Assembly (NCBI RefSeq): GCF_024748695.1
Contig: NZ_CP087176.1
Coordinates: 5,139,501 to 5,203,500 of the forward strand
Direction: 5' to 3'
Origin: Pseudomonas sp. B21-040
GTDB taxonomy: Bacteria; Pseudomonadota; Gammaproteobacteria; Pseudomonadales; Pseudomonadaceae
Length of the DNA: 64,000 bases
In this document: positions 55,601 to 64,000 of the stretch, piece by piece
Layout: each line of letters starts with the position of its first letter
Position numbering within the stretch: position 1 is the stretch's first letter
Notes under the pieces: generated by a model
Databases searched by the model: none
What the model was told of the DNA's origin: nothing
What the model saw: only the letters and a program-made list of their open reading frames with translations
Position numbers and translations under genes: made by a program

Positions 55601-56902
55601 TCAGTTCAGGTAAGGGGACCAGGAAGGTTCTCTGACTTCGCCTTGAGCGGTAGGAAGCGGGAGCCTTACGCGTCCATTAATGGACACGAGCATCAAGACT
55701 CCCCGGCCCTGCTGGCGGGTGGCGTAGATTACCATGGTGCCGTTGGGCGCAACAGTAGGCGACTCGTCCAGAGTGCTATCAGTGAGGATCTTTACACTAC
55801 CTCGCTGCAAATCCTGGGCCGCCACCTTGAAATTGGTGAAACCATCCTGGCGGTGGATCATCACCAGGGTCTTTTCATCAGCCGACAGTTTAGGGTTGGC
55901 GTTGTAGTTACCCACGAAGGTCACACGCTCCGCACCGCCGCCACCGACGCTGGTTTTGTAGATCTGCGGCTTGCCGCCACGGTCGGAGGTGAAGTAGATG
56001 GTCGAGCCATCCTTACCCCAGAACGGTTCGGTGTTGATGCCGGGACCGTTGGTGACACGAGAGATCTGACGCGAACCCAGGTTCATCACATAGATGTCCG
56101 GGTTGCCGTCTTTGGACAGCACGAACGCCAGGCGATTGCCGTCCGGCGACCAGGCTGGCGCGCCATTCAGGCCTTCGAAGTTGGTGATCTGCTCACGGCG
56201 ACCGGTGTCGATGTTCTGCATGAAAATGCGCGGACGCTTCTGCTCGAACGACACATAGGCGATGCGCTTGCCATCCGGCGCAAAACGCGGCGACAGGATT
56301 GGCTCGCGCGATTGCAGCAGGGTCACGGCACGGGCACCGTCATAGTCCGAACGTTGCAGCGTGTAACGCGTGTTCTTCTCGGAGAAACGCTCGGCCGTCA
56401 CGTACAGCAGGCGAGTCGAGAACGCACCTTTGATACCGGTGAGTTTTTCAAACGACTGGTCGGAGATGTAGTGCGCCATGTCGCGCAACTGATCTGTACT
56501 GCCCGACACGCTGCCGGTCAGTACTTGCTGCTCGGTGGCAACGTTGAACAGTGCGTATTGAACCTGCAGGCGACCGCCCGCTGGAACGATACTGCCGACC
56601 ATGATGTATTGGGCACCCACCGCCTTCCAGTCACGGAAAATGATTTCGCTGGCCTGGCTCGGCAAGCTGATCATGTTCTGCTTTGGAATCGGCGAGTAGT
56701 AACCCGAGTTGCGCAGGTCGTTACCGATGATTTCGGCCATGTCGTCCGGCAGCACAGCGCCGCCCTGGAACGCAAACGGCACGACTGCAATCGGGGTAGC
56801 CCGATCACTGCCGCTGGTGACCAGAATGTTTTTCTCATCCGCCATCGCCATCCCTGCCAGACAGCAGATAGCGACAAGCATTCCTCGTAGAAGGTTTCTC
56901 AC
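55601..56902 (-). CDS. tolB: TolB, periplasmic beta-propeller
   Basis: This 433-residue protein has a signal peptide ([21 protein letters not shown]). An N-terminal domain with [15 protein letters not shown] precedes a six-bladed propeller with repeated [28 protein letters not shown] and SWSPYL. It binds Pal and the TolA C-terminus. The start is GTG and overlaps the tolA stop by 4 bp. Confidence 0.95.
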   Translation of the reverse strand: MRNLLRGMLVAICCLAGMAMADEKNILVTSGSDRATPIAVVPFAFQGGAVLPDDMAEIIGNDLRNSGYYSPIPKQNMISLPSQASEIIFRDWKAVGAQYIMVGSIVPAGGRLQVQYALFNVATEQQVLTGSVSGSTDQLRDMAHYISDQSFEKLTGIKGAFSTRLLYVTAERFSEKNTRYTLQRSDYDGARAVTLLQSREPILSPRFAPDGKRIAYVSFEQKRPRIFMQNIDTGRREQITNFEGLNGAPAWSPDGNRLAFVLSKDGNPDIYVMNLGSRQISRVTNGPGINTEPFWGKDGSTIYFTSDRGGKPQIYKTSVGGGGAERVTFVGNYNANPKLSADEKTLVMIHRQDGFTNFKVAAQDLQRGSVKILTDSTLDESPTVAPNGTMVIYATRQQGRGVLMLVSINGRVRLPLPTAQGEVREPSWSPYLN

Positions 56903-57978
56903 GGGGCTAAATCCTCAGGCGTGAATGTCATCTTGAATGAACGATACGGAGCAAAATCACTCGGCTTCATTCCCTGCATTTCTGTCAAACGTCCAATATT
57001 CTTCACTGCCGCTACAGCAGACGCATCAAACGGACCGTCACCACTGGACTTGGCCACGCTGGCCGAAGTCACCGTACCATCCGGCAACATGCCGATTTGC
57101 AGCACGACTGTCATACCTTTGCGCGCCGAAGGTGGACGAGCCCAGCCTTCCGCCGCACGAACACGAATCAAATCATCGAAACTGCCGGCGACTTCGTCAC
57201 CCTGTTCATCCGCCAAGGCCTGCTGGCGCTGCGGCGTGTCGGAAAGCAAATCTGCCAGGGCCTGAGCCTTTTTGTCTTCGGCGGATTTACGTGCTGCATC
57301 CTGCGATTTCTTCTTCGCAGCATCGGCAGCAGCTTTCTTCTTCGCATCTTCGGCGACTTTCTTCTTCGCCTCTTCAGCTTCAGCTTTCTTCTTGGCGTCT
57401 TCGGCGGCTTTCTTCTTCGCGTCTTCGACGATTTTCTTCTTCGCTTCTTCAGCGGCCTCTTTCTTGGCCTCTTCTTCAGCGGCTTTCTTGGCTTCTTCTT
57501 CGGCTTTCTTCTTGGCTATATCAGCCAATTGTTTCTCTTCGGCCTTTTTGGCTTCGGCGGTCTTCTTCGCTTCATCGGCTTTCTTGGCTTCATCAGCCTT
57601 TTTCGCCTCATCCGCTTTCTTCGACTCGTCAGCCTTCTTGGCTTCCTCGGCCTTTTGAGCCGCCTCTTCTTTCTTTTGTTCCGCAGCCTTCACCGCTTCC
57701 TGCTCGACCTTCTTCTGCTCCAGCTGTTCGACTTCGGTCTGGCGCGCAGCAGATTTCTGCGCCTCACCCGCAATCTTCTGATTGGTCTGGGTGGTCGCCC
57801 GACTTTTCGATTTCAGCTGGTACAGCGTCGCCTGGACAATTGGCTTGGCCGGCGGCAACTCAGGCGTGAAGGCAAAGCTGACAAACAGCATGCCGAACAC
57901 CAGCACGTGCAAGCCAATCGCCCAGACACTAGGCCAGAAGTAGCTTTCCGAGGCTGTTGGCTCTCGTTGTTGCTGCAT
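56899..57978 (-). CDS. tolA: TolA, inner-membrane energy-transducing protein
   Basis: This 359-residue protein has one N-terminal helix ([20 protein letters not shown]). A long Ala/Lys/Glu helix with tandem [16 protein letters not shown] repeats spans about residues 75-245, and a C-terminal globular domain ([20 protein letters not shown]) follows. It links TolQR to TolB/Pal across the periplasm. It overlaps the tolR stop by one base (TGATG). Confidence 0.93.
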   Translation of the reverse strand: MQQQREPTASESYFWPSVWAIGLHVLVFGMLFVSFAFTPELPPAKPIVQATLYQLKSKSRATTQTNQKIAGEAQKSAARQTEVEQLEQKKVEQEAVKAAEQKKEEAAQKAEEAKKADESKKADEAKKADEAKKADEAKKTAEAKKAEEKQLADIAKKKAEEEAKKAAEEEAKKEAAEEAKKKIVEDAKKKAAEDAKKKAEAEEAKKKVAEDAKKKAAADAAKKKSQDAARKSAEDKKAQALADLLSDTPQRQQALADEQGDEVAGSFDDLIRVRAAEGWARPPSARKGMTVVLQIGMLPDGTVTSASVAKSSGDGPFDASAVAAVKNIGRLTEMQGMKPSDFAPYRSFKMTFTPEDLAP

Positions 57979-58439
57979 CAGGGCGCCTCGGTAATCAAGC
58001 CAACATTACCGACCCCGGCTTTCTGCAACCCGCCCATGGCGCCCATGACCGAACCGTAGTCGACGGTCTTGTCGCCGCGGATGAACACCTGAGTGCGCTT
58101 GCCGCCTTCAGTGCCGGCACGAATGATCTTGGTCACCGCGTCAGTCATCTGCGGCAAGGTCATGGCCTTGTCCTGCTGCTTTTCGGTGTCGACTTCGCTG
58201 CCAAGGTTCCAGTAGTAGGTCTTGTCAGCCTTGATCGAAATGGTCAGGACCTGGGTGTTGTTGTCCTGCGGCAAGGCTTCGCTGGAAACCTTGGGCAGAT
58301 CAACTTTCACGCCCTGATTGAGCATCGGCGCGGTCACCATGAAGATGACCAGCAGCACCAACATCACGTCGATGTAAGGCACCACGTTCATCTCGGCAAC
58401 CGGCTTGCGCTTTTTGCGAGCTCGAGCGATTAAAGCCAT
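57978..58439 (-). CDS. tolR: TolR, ExbD/TolR-type proton-channel partner
   Basis: This 153-residue protein has one N-terminal helix (VVPYIDVMLVLLVIFMVTAP) with the channel Asp in YIDVML, and a periplasmic domain (VKVDLPKVSSEALPQDNNTQ). With TolQ it makes the proton-motive-force motor. It starts 14 bp after tolQ. Confidence 0.95.
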   Translation of the reverse strand: MALIARARKKRKPVAEMNVVPYIDVMLVLLVIFMVTAPMLNQGVKVDLPKVSSEALPQDNNTQVLTISIKADKTYYWNLGSEVDTEKQQDKAMTLPQMTDAVTKIIRAGTEGGKRTQVFIRGDKTVDYGSVMGAMGGLQKAGVGNVGLITEAP

Positions 58440-58453
58440 TGGAAATTACCTGC

Positions 58454-59149
58454 TTATTCTTCGCTGGTGTGCACTTTGCGGTGCAGGATCGCCTGGAATT
58501 CATCGGCGAAGGTGTAGTAACGGCCCAGCAGGGTTTCACTGCGAGCAGCAAAACGGTTGTAAGCGATAACGGCCGGGATGGCGGCGAACAAGCCGATCGC
58601 AGTTGCAATCAGTGCCTCGGCAATACCTGGCGCCACAGTGGCCAGGGTCGCTTGTTGGGCAGTGGCCAGACCACGGAAGGAGTTCATGATGCCCCAGACC
58701 GTACCAAACAGACCGATGTACGGGCTGACGGAACCTACGGTGGCGAGGAACGGCAGGCTCTGCTCGAGCTTCTCTTCTTCGCGGGAAATGGCAACGCGCA
58801 TGGCACGGGCCACGCCTTCCATGACCGCTTCCGGATCGACACCTGGCTGCTGGCGCAGACGGGAGAATTCCTTGAAGCCGGCCCGGAAGATCTGCTCGAC
58901 GCCCGAATCCGGATCAGGGTTGCTGCCGGCCTGGCGGTAGAGTTTGGACAGGTCGATACCCGACCAGAAGCGCTCTTCAAAGCTCTCCAGGGCACGTCGA
59001 CCGGCGCGCAGCAGATTGCTGCGCTGAAAGATCATGATCCATGAGGTGACCGATGCGGCTACCAGGATCAGCATTACCAGTTGCACCACGATACTGGCAT
59101 TGCTGACCAGGCTCCACATGGAGGAATGGTCGACGACGTTAGCTTCCAC
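58454..59149 (-). CDS. tolQ: TolQ, ExbB/TolQ-type proton channel
   Basis: This 231-residue inner-membrane protein has three helices, with [20 protein letters not shown] first. The conserved blocks [20 protein letters not shown] and [20 protein letters not shown] form the channel. It forms the motor with TolR and drives TolA. It overlaps ybgC by 11 bp. Confidence 0.95.
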   Translation of the reverse strand: MEANVVDHSSMWSLVSNASIVVQLVMLILVAASVTSWIMIFQRSNLLRAGRRALESFEERFWSGIDLSKLYRQAGSNPDPDSGVEQIFRAGFKEFSRLRQQPGVDPEAVMEGVARAMRVAISREEEKLEQSLPFLATVGSVSPYIGLFGTVWGIMNSFRGLATAQQATLATVAPGIAEALIATAIGLFAAIPAVIAYNRFAARSETLLGRYYTFADEFQAILHRKVHTSEE

Positions 59150-59606
59150 GCTTTATCTCCTGCTTTGAGTGTGTACCCGCGCCGCTCACGTCGGCAAAGG
59201 CCGCTCGTAGAGCTTCGGGAATGGCCCGGGGTTTCAAACTTTCAGTGCGCACACAGGCCACCAAAAACTGCCCTTCGCAGAGCAGCACATTATCCGTAGC
59301 CCGCCTGACCTGCTGCTTGAAGCGCAGGCTGACACGGTTCAATTCGATTACTTCAGCGCTTACCAGAAGCTCGTCGTCCAGTCGCGCCGGCGCGTGGTAA
59401 CGCGCTTCGCTGGAATGCACGACAAACAACAGGTCCTCCCCTGCCAGCGCCGATTGGGCAAAGCCCAGATCCCGGAGCCGCTCGGTTCGAGCCCGTTCCA
59501 TAAACTTGAGGTAATTGACGTAATACACGATGCCGCCCGCATCGGTGTCCTCGTAATAAACGCGACAACGATGTACGAACGGCTCAAGCCCGTTTTGCGC
59601 GCGCAT
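59139..59606 (-). CDS. ybgC: tol-pal-associated acyl-CoA thioesterase
   Basis: This 155-residue hot-dog thioesterase has [20 protein letters not shown] near residues 18-37, with the Asp that acts in hydrolysis and the tight Gly turn. It hydrolyses acyl-CoA or acyl-ACP thioesters at the membrane. It is first of the ybgC-tolQRAB-pal-cpoB cluster. Confidence 0.93.
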   Translation of the reverse strand: MRAQNGLEPFVHRCRVYYEDTDAGGIVYYVNYLKFMERARTERLRDLGFAQSALAGEDLLFVVHSSEARYHAPARLDDELLVSAEVIELNRVSLRFKQQVRRATDNVLLCEGQFLVACVRTESLKPRAIPEALRAAFADVSGAGTHSKQEIKRGS

Positions 59607-59733
59607 ACTCTAGTGCTTACTCCTCAGGTTGCCAATCCGGCCAGGCAACTGTTTTTCATTGATCTGCGGCTTTGCGGCAAAAGTACGGTCCTGGGACCGC
59701 ACAAAAGCCGAATATATCAGCGCGCAAAGGATA

Positions 59734-60795
59734 TTAATCGTCAACGGCATCCAGGAACTCGTCTACCACGGGCATTTCACCCAATCGTGACGGAATATTT
59801 AAACCGAAGTGCAAATACGCATGCCGGGTGACAACTCGCCCCCGAGGGGTGCGCATGATGTAGCCCTGCTGGATCAGATACGGCTCCAGCACATCTTCGA
59901 TGGTGTGGCGTTCTTCGCTGATGGCGGCGGCCAGGCTATCCACCCCGACCGGCCCACCGTCGAACTTCTCGATCATGGTCAGCAGCAGGCGCCGGTCCTG
60001 ATGATCGAAGCCACGCTCGTCGACATCCAGCAGATTCAAGGCGAGATCAGCGATCGGCTTGGTAATGTGCCCCTTGGCACGAACTTCGGCGAAATCGCGC
60101 ACTCGGCGCAGCAGGCGATTGGCAATACGTGGCGTACCGCGAGCACGCCGGGCGATTTCAAACGCACCCTCCGGGTCCAGCGGCAAGCCCAGTATGTTCG
60201 CCGAACGGCTGACAATCGTTGCCAGGTCCGCGGTGCTGTAGAACTCCAGGCGCTGGACGATGCCGAAGCGATCGCGCAGCGGGTTGGTCAGCATACCGGC
60301 ACGCGTTGTTGCGCCCACCAGGGTGAACGGCGGCAAATCAAGCTTGATCGAACGCGCGGCCGGGCCTTCGCCGATCATGATGTCGAGCTGGAAATCCTCC
60401 ATGGCCGGGTACAGCACTTCTTCGACAATCGGCGACAGGCGATGGATCTCGTCGATGAACAGCACGTCATGGGGTTCAAGATTGGTCAACAACGCGGCCA
60501 GGTCACCCGGACGCTCGAGGACCGGCCCTGACGTGCTCTTGATCGACACGCCCATTTCCTGGGCGATGATGTTCGCCAGCGTGGTCTTGCCCAAACCGGG
60601 CGGACCGAAAATCAGCGTGTGGTCCAGAGACTCGTTGCGCCCACGCGCGGCCTGGATGAACAACTCCATTTGCTCGCGAACAGTCGGCTGGCCGATGTAT
60701 TCGGCCAGGCTGACAGGACGAATCGCCCGGTCCTGGACTTCCTCGCGGTCACGAGGACCGGGGGTGGCGGCAATCAGACGATCGGCTTCAATCAC
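59734..60795 (-). CDS. ruvB: Holliday junction branch-migration helicase RuvB
   Basis: This 353-residue AAA+ motor has Walker [13 protein letters not shown], Walker [13 protein letters not shown], sensor [18 protein letters not shown] and a winged-helix C-terminus. It drives branch migration with RuvA. Its GTG start abuts the ruvA stop directly. The ruvCAB genes run together. Confidence 0.96.
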   Translation of the reverse strand: MIEADRLIAATPGPRDREEVQDRAIRPVSLAEYIGQPTVREQMELFIQAARGRNESLDHTLIFGPPGLGKTTLANIIAQEMGVSIKSTSGPVLERPGDLAALLTNLEPHDVLFIDEIHRLSPIVEEVLYPAMEDFQLDIMIGEGPAARSIKLDLPPFTLVGATTRAGMLTNPLRDRFGIVQRLEFYSTADLATIVSRSANILGLPLDPEGAFEIARRARGTPRIANRLLRRVRDFAEVRAKGHITKPIADLALNLLDVDERGFDHQDRRLLLTMIEKFDGGPVGVDSLAAAISEERHTIEDVLEPYLIQQGYIMRTPRGRVVTRHAYLHFGLNIPSRLGEMPVVDEFLDAVDD

Positions 60796-61413
60796 TTAAA
60801 TCATTCCCTTCAGGGCACGACGAATCAGGTCTTCACTGCTCAAGCCTTTCTCCTTGATCGCAGAAATCGCCTTGCTGGCTTCCTGAGGCTTGTAGCCCAG
60901 GGAAATCAGCGCGCTGACCGCGTCGTTTTCGGCGGTAGCCACCGGAGCTGGCGCGTCCGGCCCGCCAGGCTGGTTTGGCACCAGCGCGAACATCGTCGGC
61001 ACGGTTTCCCAGGCCTTGAAGCGGTCCTTGAGTTCCACCAGCAAACGTTCGGCCGTCTTCTTGCCCACGCCCGGCACCTTGGTCAGCGCCGAGGTGTCCT
61101 GGGACTGCACGCAACGGACCAGCTCATCGACTTCCAGACTCGACATCAACGCCAGCGCCAATTTTGGCCCGACACCATTGAGACGGATCAACTCGCGAAA
61201 AAAGTCTCGCTCTCGCTTGCTGGCGAAACCATAGAGTAACTGCGCGTCTTCGCGTACGACCAAGTGGGTGTGCAAGGTCAGCGGTTCACCGACCGACGGC
61301 AAGCGATACAACGTGGTCATGGGCACCTCCAACTCATACCCCAGACCGTTTACATCCAGAATCAGGTGCGGCGGCTGTTTTTCAGCCAGTGTGCCGCGCA
61401 AGCGTCCAATCAC
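60796..61413 (-). CDS. ruvA: Holliday junction DNA helicase subunit RuvA
   Basis: This 205-residue junction-binding protein has an OB fold ([20 protein letters not shown]), tandem helix-hairpin-helix motifs ([33 protein letters not shown]) and the C-terminal RuvB-contact domain ([20 protein letters not shown]). It lies between ruvC and ruvB with no gap to ruvB. Confidence 0.96.
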   Translation of the reverse strand: MIGRLRGTLAEKQPPHLILDVNGLGYELEVPMTTLYRLPSVGEPLTLHTHLVVREDAQLLYGFASKRERDFFRELIRLNGVGPKLALALMSSLEVDELVRCVQSQDTSALTKVPGVGKKTAERLLVELKDRFKAWETVPTMFALVPNQPGGPDAPAPVATAENDAVSALISLGYKPQEASKAISAIKEKGLSSEDLIRRALKGMI

Positions 61414-61529
61414 GTTTCAGATCCTTGAGCGTTGGCCAGATCAATGCCTGGCGACCGACAGAGCGAGGGGTCGCGTCGACGACACAGACACGAAAAACCT
61501 CATTCCGCAAAAAATGATTGCTGATGCTA

Positions 61530-62054
61530 TCAGAGACGCAAGCGCCCGCCACGACTGCGTGCCGCGCCAAGGCCATGGGGTAACAGACTGGACCGGGTAT
61601 GCGCATGGCAAATGGCGATGGCCAGGGCATCCGACGCATCGATTTGCGGCTTGCTGGTCAGTTTCAGCATGTGCATGACCATCATCTGCACTTGTTCTTT
61701 ATTCGCCGCACCGGTGCCGGTCACGGCTTGTTTGACCTGGGTTGCGGTGTACTCGGCTATTTCCAGGTTTTCTTCGGCACCCGCCACAATCGCCGCACCC
61801 CGGGCCTGACCCAGCTTCAGCGCGGAGTCTGCGTTGCGTGCCATAAAGACCTTTTCGATGCCCATGGTCACAGGACCATAGGTCTGAATGACTTCCCGCA
61901 CGCCCCGATAGACGATTTGCAGACGCTCGTGCAATTCGCCAGAGCCGGTTCGAATGCAACCCGATGCCACATAAACGCAGCCACGGCCGGTATCGCGTAC
62001 CACGCCATAACCGGTGATGCGCGAACCGGGGTCGATACCAAGGATTAAAGTCAT
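61530..62054 (-). CDS. ruvC: crossover junction endodeoxyribonuclease RuvC
   Basis: This 174-residue resolvase has RNase-H fold metal ligands: Asp in [16 protein letters not shown], Glu in [15 protein letters not shown] and Asp residues in [13 protein letters not shown]. It cuts Holliday junctions after RuvAB migration. It is first of ruvCAB, 116 bp before ruvA. Confidence 0.96.
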   Translation of the reverse strand: MTLILGIDPGSRITGYGVVRDTGRGCVYVASGCIRTGSGELHERLQIVYRGVREVIQTYGPVTMGIEKVFMARNADSALKLGQARGAAIVAGAEENLEIAEYTATQVKQAVTGTGAANKEQVQMMVMHMLKLTSKPQIDASDALAIAICHAHTRSSLLPHGLGAARSRGGRLRL

Positions 62055-62105
62055 AACGCCTGCGGGTTCAGTGAAAGCACGATATTCAATTCAGCGAATA
62101 ACAAT

Positions 62106-62192
62106 TGTGGGAGCTGGCTTGCCTGCGATGGCATCACCTCGGTCTGTCTGATACACCGAGGTGATGCCATCGCAGGCAAGCCAGCTCCCACA
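62106..62192. repeat. REP pair between yebC and ruvC
   Basis: TGTGGGAGCTGGCTTGCCTG...GATGGCATCACCTCGGT and its near-perfect inverse end in CCAGCTCCCACA. The core is a variant with CTGGCTTGCCTGCGAT. Confidence 0.9.
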
Positions 62193-62209
62193 TTAAATCC
62201 TAGTCGCCC

Positions 62210-62956
62210 TTAACCCAGCTGTGCAGCCACCGACTCCGGAATGTCCGCGTTGGAGTAGACGTTCTGCACGTCATCCAGGTCTTCAAGCATGTCGATCAGC
62301 TTGAGCACCTTCTCGGCGCCTTCCAGGTCCAGCTCGGCGCTGGTAGTGGGCAGCATCACGATTTCTGCGTCTTCACCTTTGAAACCGGCCGCTTCCAGCG
62401 CATTACGCACGGAATAGAAACCGGCAAACGAAGTGAATACATCGATGGAGCCGTCTTCATGGGTAACCACGTCATCGGCATCGGCTTCCATGGCCGCTTC
62501 CATCAAGGCATCTTCGTCAACGCCTGGGGCGAAGGAAATCTGCCCTTTGCGCTCGAACAGATAGGCCACGGAACCGTCGGTGCCGAGGTTGCCACCACAT
62601 TTACTGAAAGCGTGGCGAACCGCGGCGGCGGTGCGATTACGGTTGTCGGTCATGCACTCGACCATCACCGCCACGCCACCCGGGCCGTAGCCTTCGTAGG
62701 TCAGCTCGACCATGTCGTCGGTGTCGGCAGCACCGGCACCGCGTGCGACCGCGCGATCGATGATATCGCGGCTCATGTTCGCGCCAAGGGCCTTGTCCAG
62801 CGCCAGACGCAAACGCGGGTTGGAACCCGGGTCACCACCGCCCTGACGGGCAGCAACGGTCAGTTCACGAATCCACTTGGTGAAAATCTTGCCCTTCTTG
62901 GCATCCTGACGTTCTTTGCGGTGCTTGATGTTCGCCCACTTGGAATGACCCGCCAT
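62210..62956 (-). CDS. yebC: YebC/PmpR-family DNA-binding regulator
   Basis: This 248-residue protein begins [20 protein letters not shown] and shows [41 protein letters not shown] and a three-domain layout typical of the family. It acts in regulation and/or relief of ribosome stalling at proline-rich sites in some bacteria. Genomic order aspS-yebC-ruvCAB is the common gammaproteobacterial one. I chose the ATG at 62956. Confidence 0.94.
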   Translation of the reverse strand: MAGHSKWANIKHRKERQDAKKGKIFTKWIRELTVAARQGGGDPGSNPRLRLALDKALGANMSRDIIDRAVARGAGAADTDDMVELTYEGYGPGGVAVMVECMTDNRNRTAAAVRHAFSKCGGNLGTDGSVAYLFERKGQISFAPGVDEDALMEAAMEADADDVVTHEDGSIDVFTSFAGFYSVRNALEAAGFKGEDAEIVMLPTTSAELDLEGAEKVLKLIDMLEDLDDVQNVYSNADIPESVAAQLG

Positions 62957-63032
62957 AACTCGCTCCGAATTCTCTTTGAAACATTGCCCGCCACAGATTG
63001 TCGGCCAGCAACAAAAAAATCTCGACCTAAAG

Positions 63033-63062
63033 AAAAGGCGCATCCGGCAAGGATGCGCCTTT
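63033..63062 (-). terminator. rho-independent terminator after aspS
   Basis: AAGGCGCATCC and GGATGCGCCTT pair around a 5-nt loop; on the minus strand a short TTTTCTTT run follows. Confidence 0.85.
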
Positions 63063-63072
63063 GCGGTCAGCC

Positions 63073-64000
63073 TTACTCAGCCTTTGGCGTTTCGCGCAGG
63101 CGAATGTGCAATTCGCGCAGTGCCTTGGCATCAACCTGACCCGGTGCCTGAGTCATGACGTCTGCCGCGCTCTGGGTTTTCGGGAAGGCGATCACTTCAC
63201 GGATCGACTGGGCGCCGGTCATCAGCATCACCAGACGATCCAGACCGAAGGCCAGGCCACCGTGCGGCGGTGCGCCGTACTTCAGGGCGTCGAGCAGGAA
63301 GCCGAACTTCTCTTCCTGTTCCGCTTCGTTGATTCCCAGCAGGCGGAATACGGTCTGCTGCATTTCCTTGCGGTGGATACGGATCGAACCGCCACCCAGC
63401 TCAGTGCCGTTCAGCACCATGTCGTAGGCACGGGACAGAGCGGTCGCCGGGTTGGCTTCCAGTTCTTCCGGGGTGCACTTCGGCGCGGTGAACGGGTGGT
63501 GCAAGGCAGTGAAGCTGCCGTCGTCGTTTTCTTCGAACATCGGGAAGTCGACGACCCACATTGGCGCCCACTTGCAGGTCAGCAGCTCCAGGTCGTTACC
63601 TACCTTGATCCGCAGCGCGCCCAGGGCCTCGCTGACGATCTTGGCTTTGTCAGCACCGAAGAACACGATGTCGCCGTCAACCGCGCCAACGCGATCCAGG
63701 ATCACATTGAGGTTGGCTTCAGGGATGTTCTTCACGATTGGCGATTGCAGGCCTTCGACGCCTTTGGCGCGCTCGTTGACCTTGATGTACGCCAGGCCCT
63801 TGGCACCGTAGATGCCGACGAACTTGGTGTAGTCGTCGATCTGCTTGCGCGGCATGCTCGCAGCGCCTGGAACGCGCAACGCGGCAATGCGGCATTTCGG
63901 GTCGTTGGCCGGGCCGCTGAACACCTTGAAGTCGACTTCTTTCAGTTGATCTTCAACGTCAACCAGTTCCAGCGGGTTACGCAGGTCTGGCTTGTCGGAA
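63073..64000 (-). CDS. aspS: aspartyl-tRNA synthetase, C-terminal part (cut by window edge)
   Basis: The visible ~309 residues are the class II catalytic and GAD insertion regions: [40 protein letters not shown] (motif 2 surroundings) and [20 protein letters not shown] (motif 3). It charges tRNA-Asp. The frame is open to the window edge, so the N-terminal portion and start lie beyond 64000. Confidence 0.96.
   Translation of the reverse strand, partial: SDKPDLRNPLELVDVEDQLKEVDFKVFSGPANDPKCRIAALRVPGAASMPRKQIDDYTKFVGIYGAKGLAYIKVNERAKGVEGLQSPIVKNIPEANLNVILDRVGAVDGDIVFFGADKAKIVSEALGALRIKVGNDLELLTCKWAPMWVVDFPMFEENDDGSFTALHHPFTAPKCTPEELEANPATALSRAYDMVLNGTELGGGSIRIHRKEMQQTVFRLLGINEAEQEEKFGFLLDALKYGAPPHGGLAFGLDRLVMLMTGAQSIREVIAFPKTQSAADVMTQAPGQVDAKALRELHIRLRETPKAE

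Noticed and set aside
57400..57660. tandem-repeat element within tolA
   Set aside because: It is the normal Ala/Lys/Glu-rich helical repeat of TolA domain II, in frame and expected for the family.

Overview
The window reads as a chromosomal segment of a Pseudomonas, most like the P. fluorescens or P. putida groups. Four things point there: the Entner-Doudoroff/glucose cluster with HexR and GltR/GtrS control, an arcDABC arginine deiminase operon, a GcsR-type activator beside gcvHP-sdaA-gcvT, and many dispersed REP-type palindromes with the cores GGGAGC...GGCTTGCCCGCGAT or CGAGCAAGCTCGGCTCC. The window is largely core genome. I see no prophage, integron, CRISPR array or insertion sequence.

Layout. 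0-4.4 kb: single genes (alpha/beta hydrolase, MaoC hydratase, PA2169-type helical protein, DUF3820 protein, class V aminotransferase, intradiol dioxygenase). 4.7-22.9 kb: glucose uptake and catabolism, almost all on the minus strand. It holds zwf-pgl-eda with divergent hexR, a hexose-6-phosphate mutarotase, oprB, gtsABCD, an AGE-family epimerase, gtrS-gltR, glk and edd, then gapA and mgsA on the plus strand. Glucose would pass OprB and the GtsABCD transporter, be phosphorylated by Glk, and go through Zwf, Pgl, Edd and Eda to pyruvate and glyceraldehyde-3-phosphate. HexR-type operators lie before zwf/hexR, edd and gapA. 24.4-29.4 kb: Fur-controlled ECF sigma / anti-sigma / heme-type TonB receptor / heme oxygenase locus. 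29.5-34.8 kb: YbaN protein, chemoreceptor, CoA transferase and AlkA. 34.8-41.9 kb: arcD paralogue, divergent arcDABC and a DUF5064 gene. 42-50 kb: gcsR, gcvH, gcvP, sdaA, gcvT. 50.4-52.6 kb: cold-shock protein, RDD protein, nadA and tRNA-Lys. 52.7-64 kb (minus strand): queC, queE, cpoB, pal, tolB, tolA, tolR, tolQ, ybgC, ruvB, ruvA, ruvC, yebC and a partial aspS.

The most abnormal part is about 20313-21274, between glk and edd. Both genes stop matching their families abruptly at its borders. The sequence is purine-skewed when read inward from either flank, contains homopolymer runs, and still carries a smeared but recognisable piece of the missing Edd C-terminus. I read it as corrupted or mis-assembled sequence rather than biology, and so do not conclude that the strain lacks edd or glk.

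The most useful regulatory observations are: a spacing-conserved module upstream of both gtsA and the AGE epimerase gene (candidate GltR target); an identical bipartite element upstream of both the heme receptor and heme oxygenase genes (candidate ECF-sigma promoter); and three TyrR-box-like repeats upstream of a sigma-54 promoter before gcvH.
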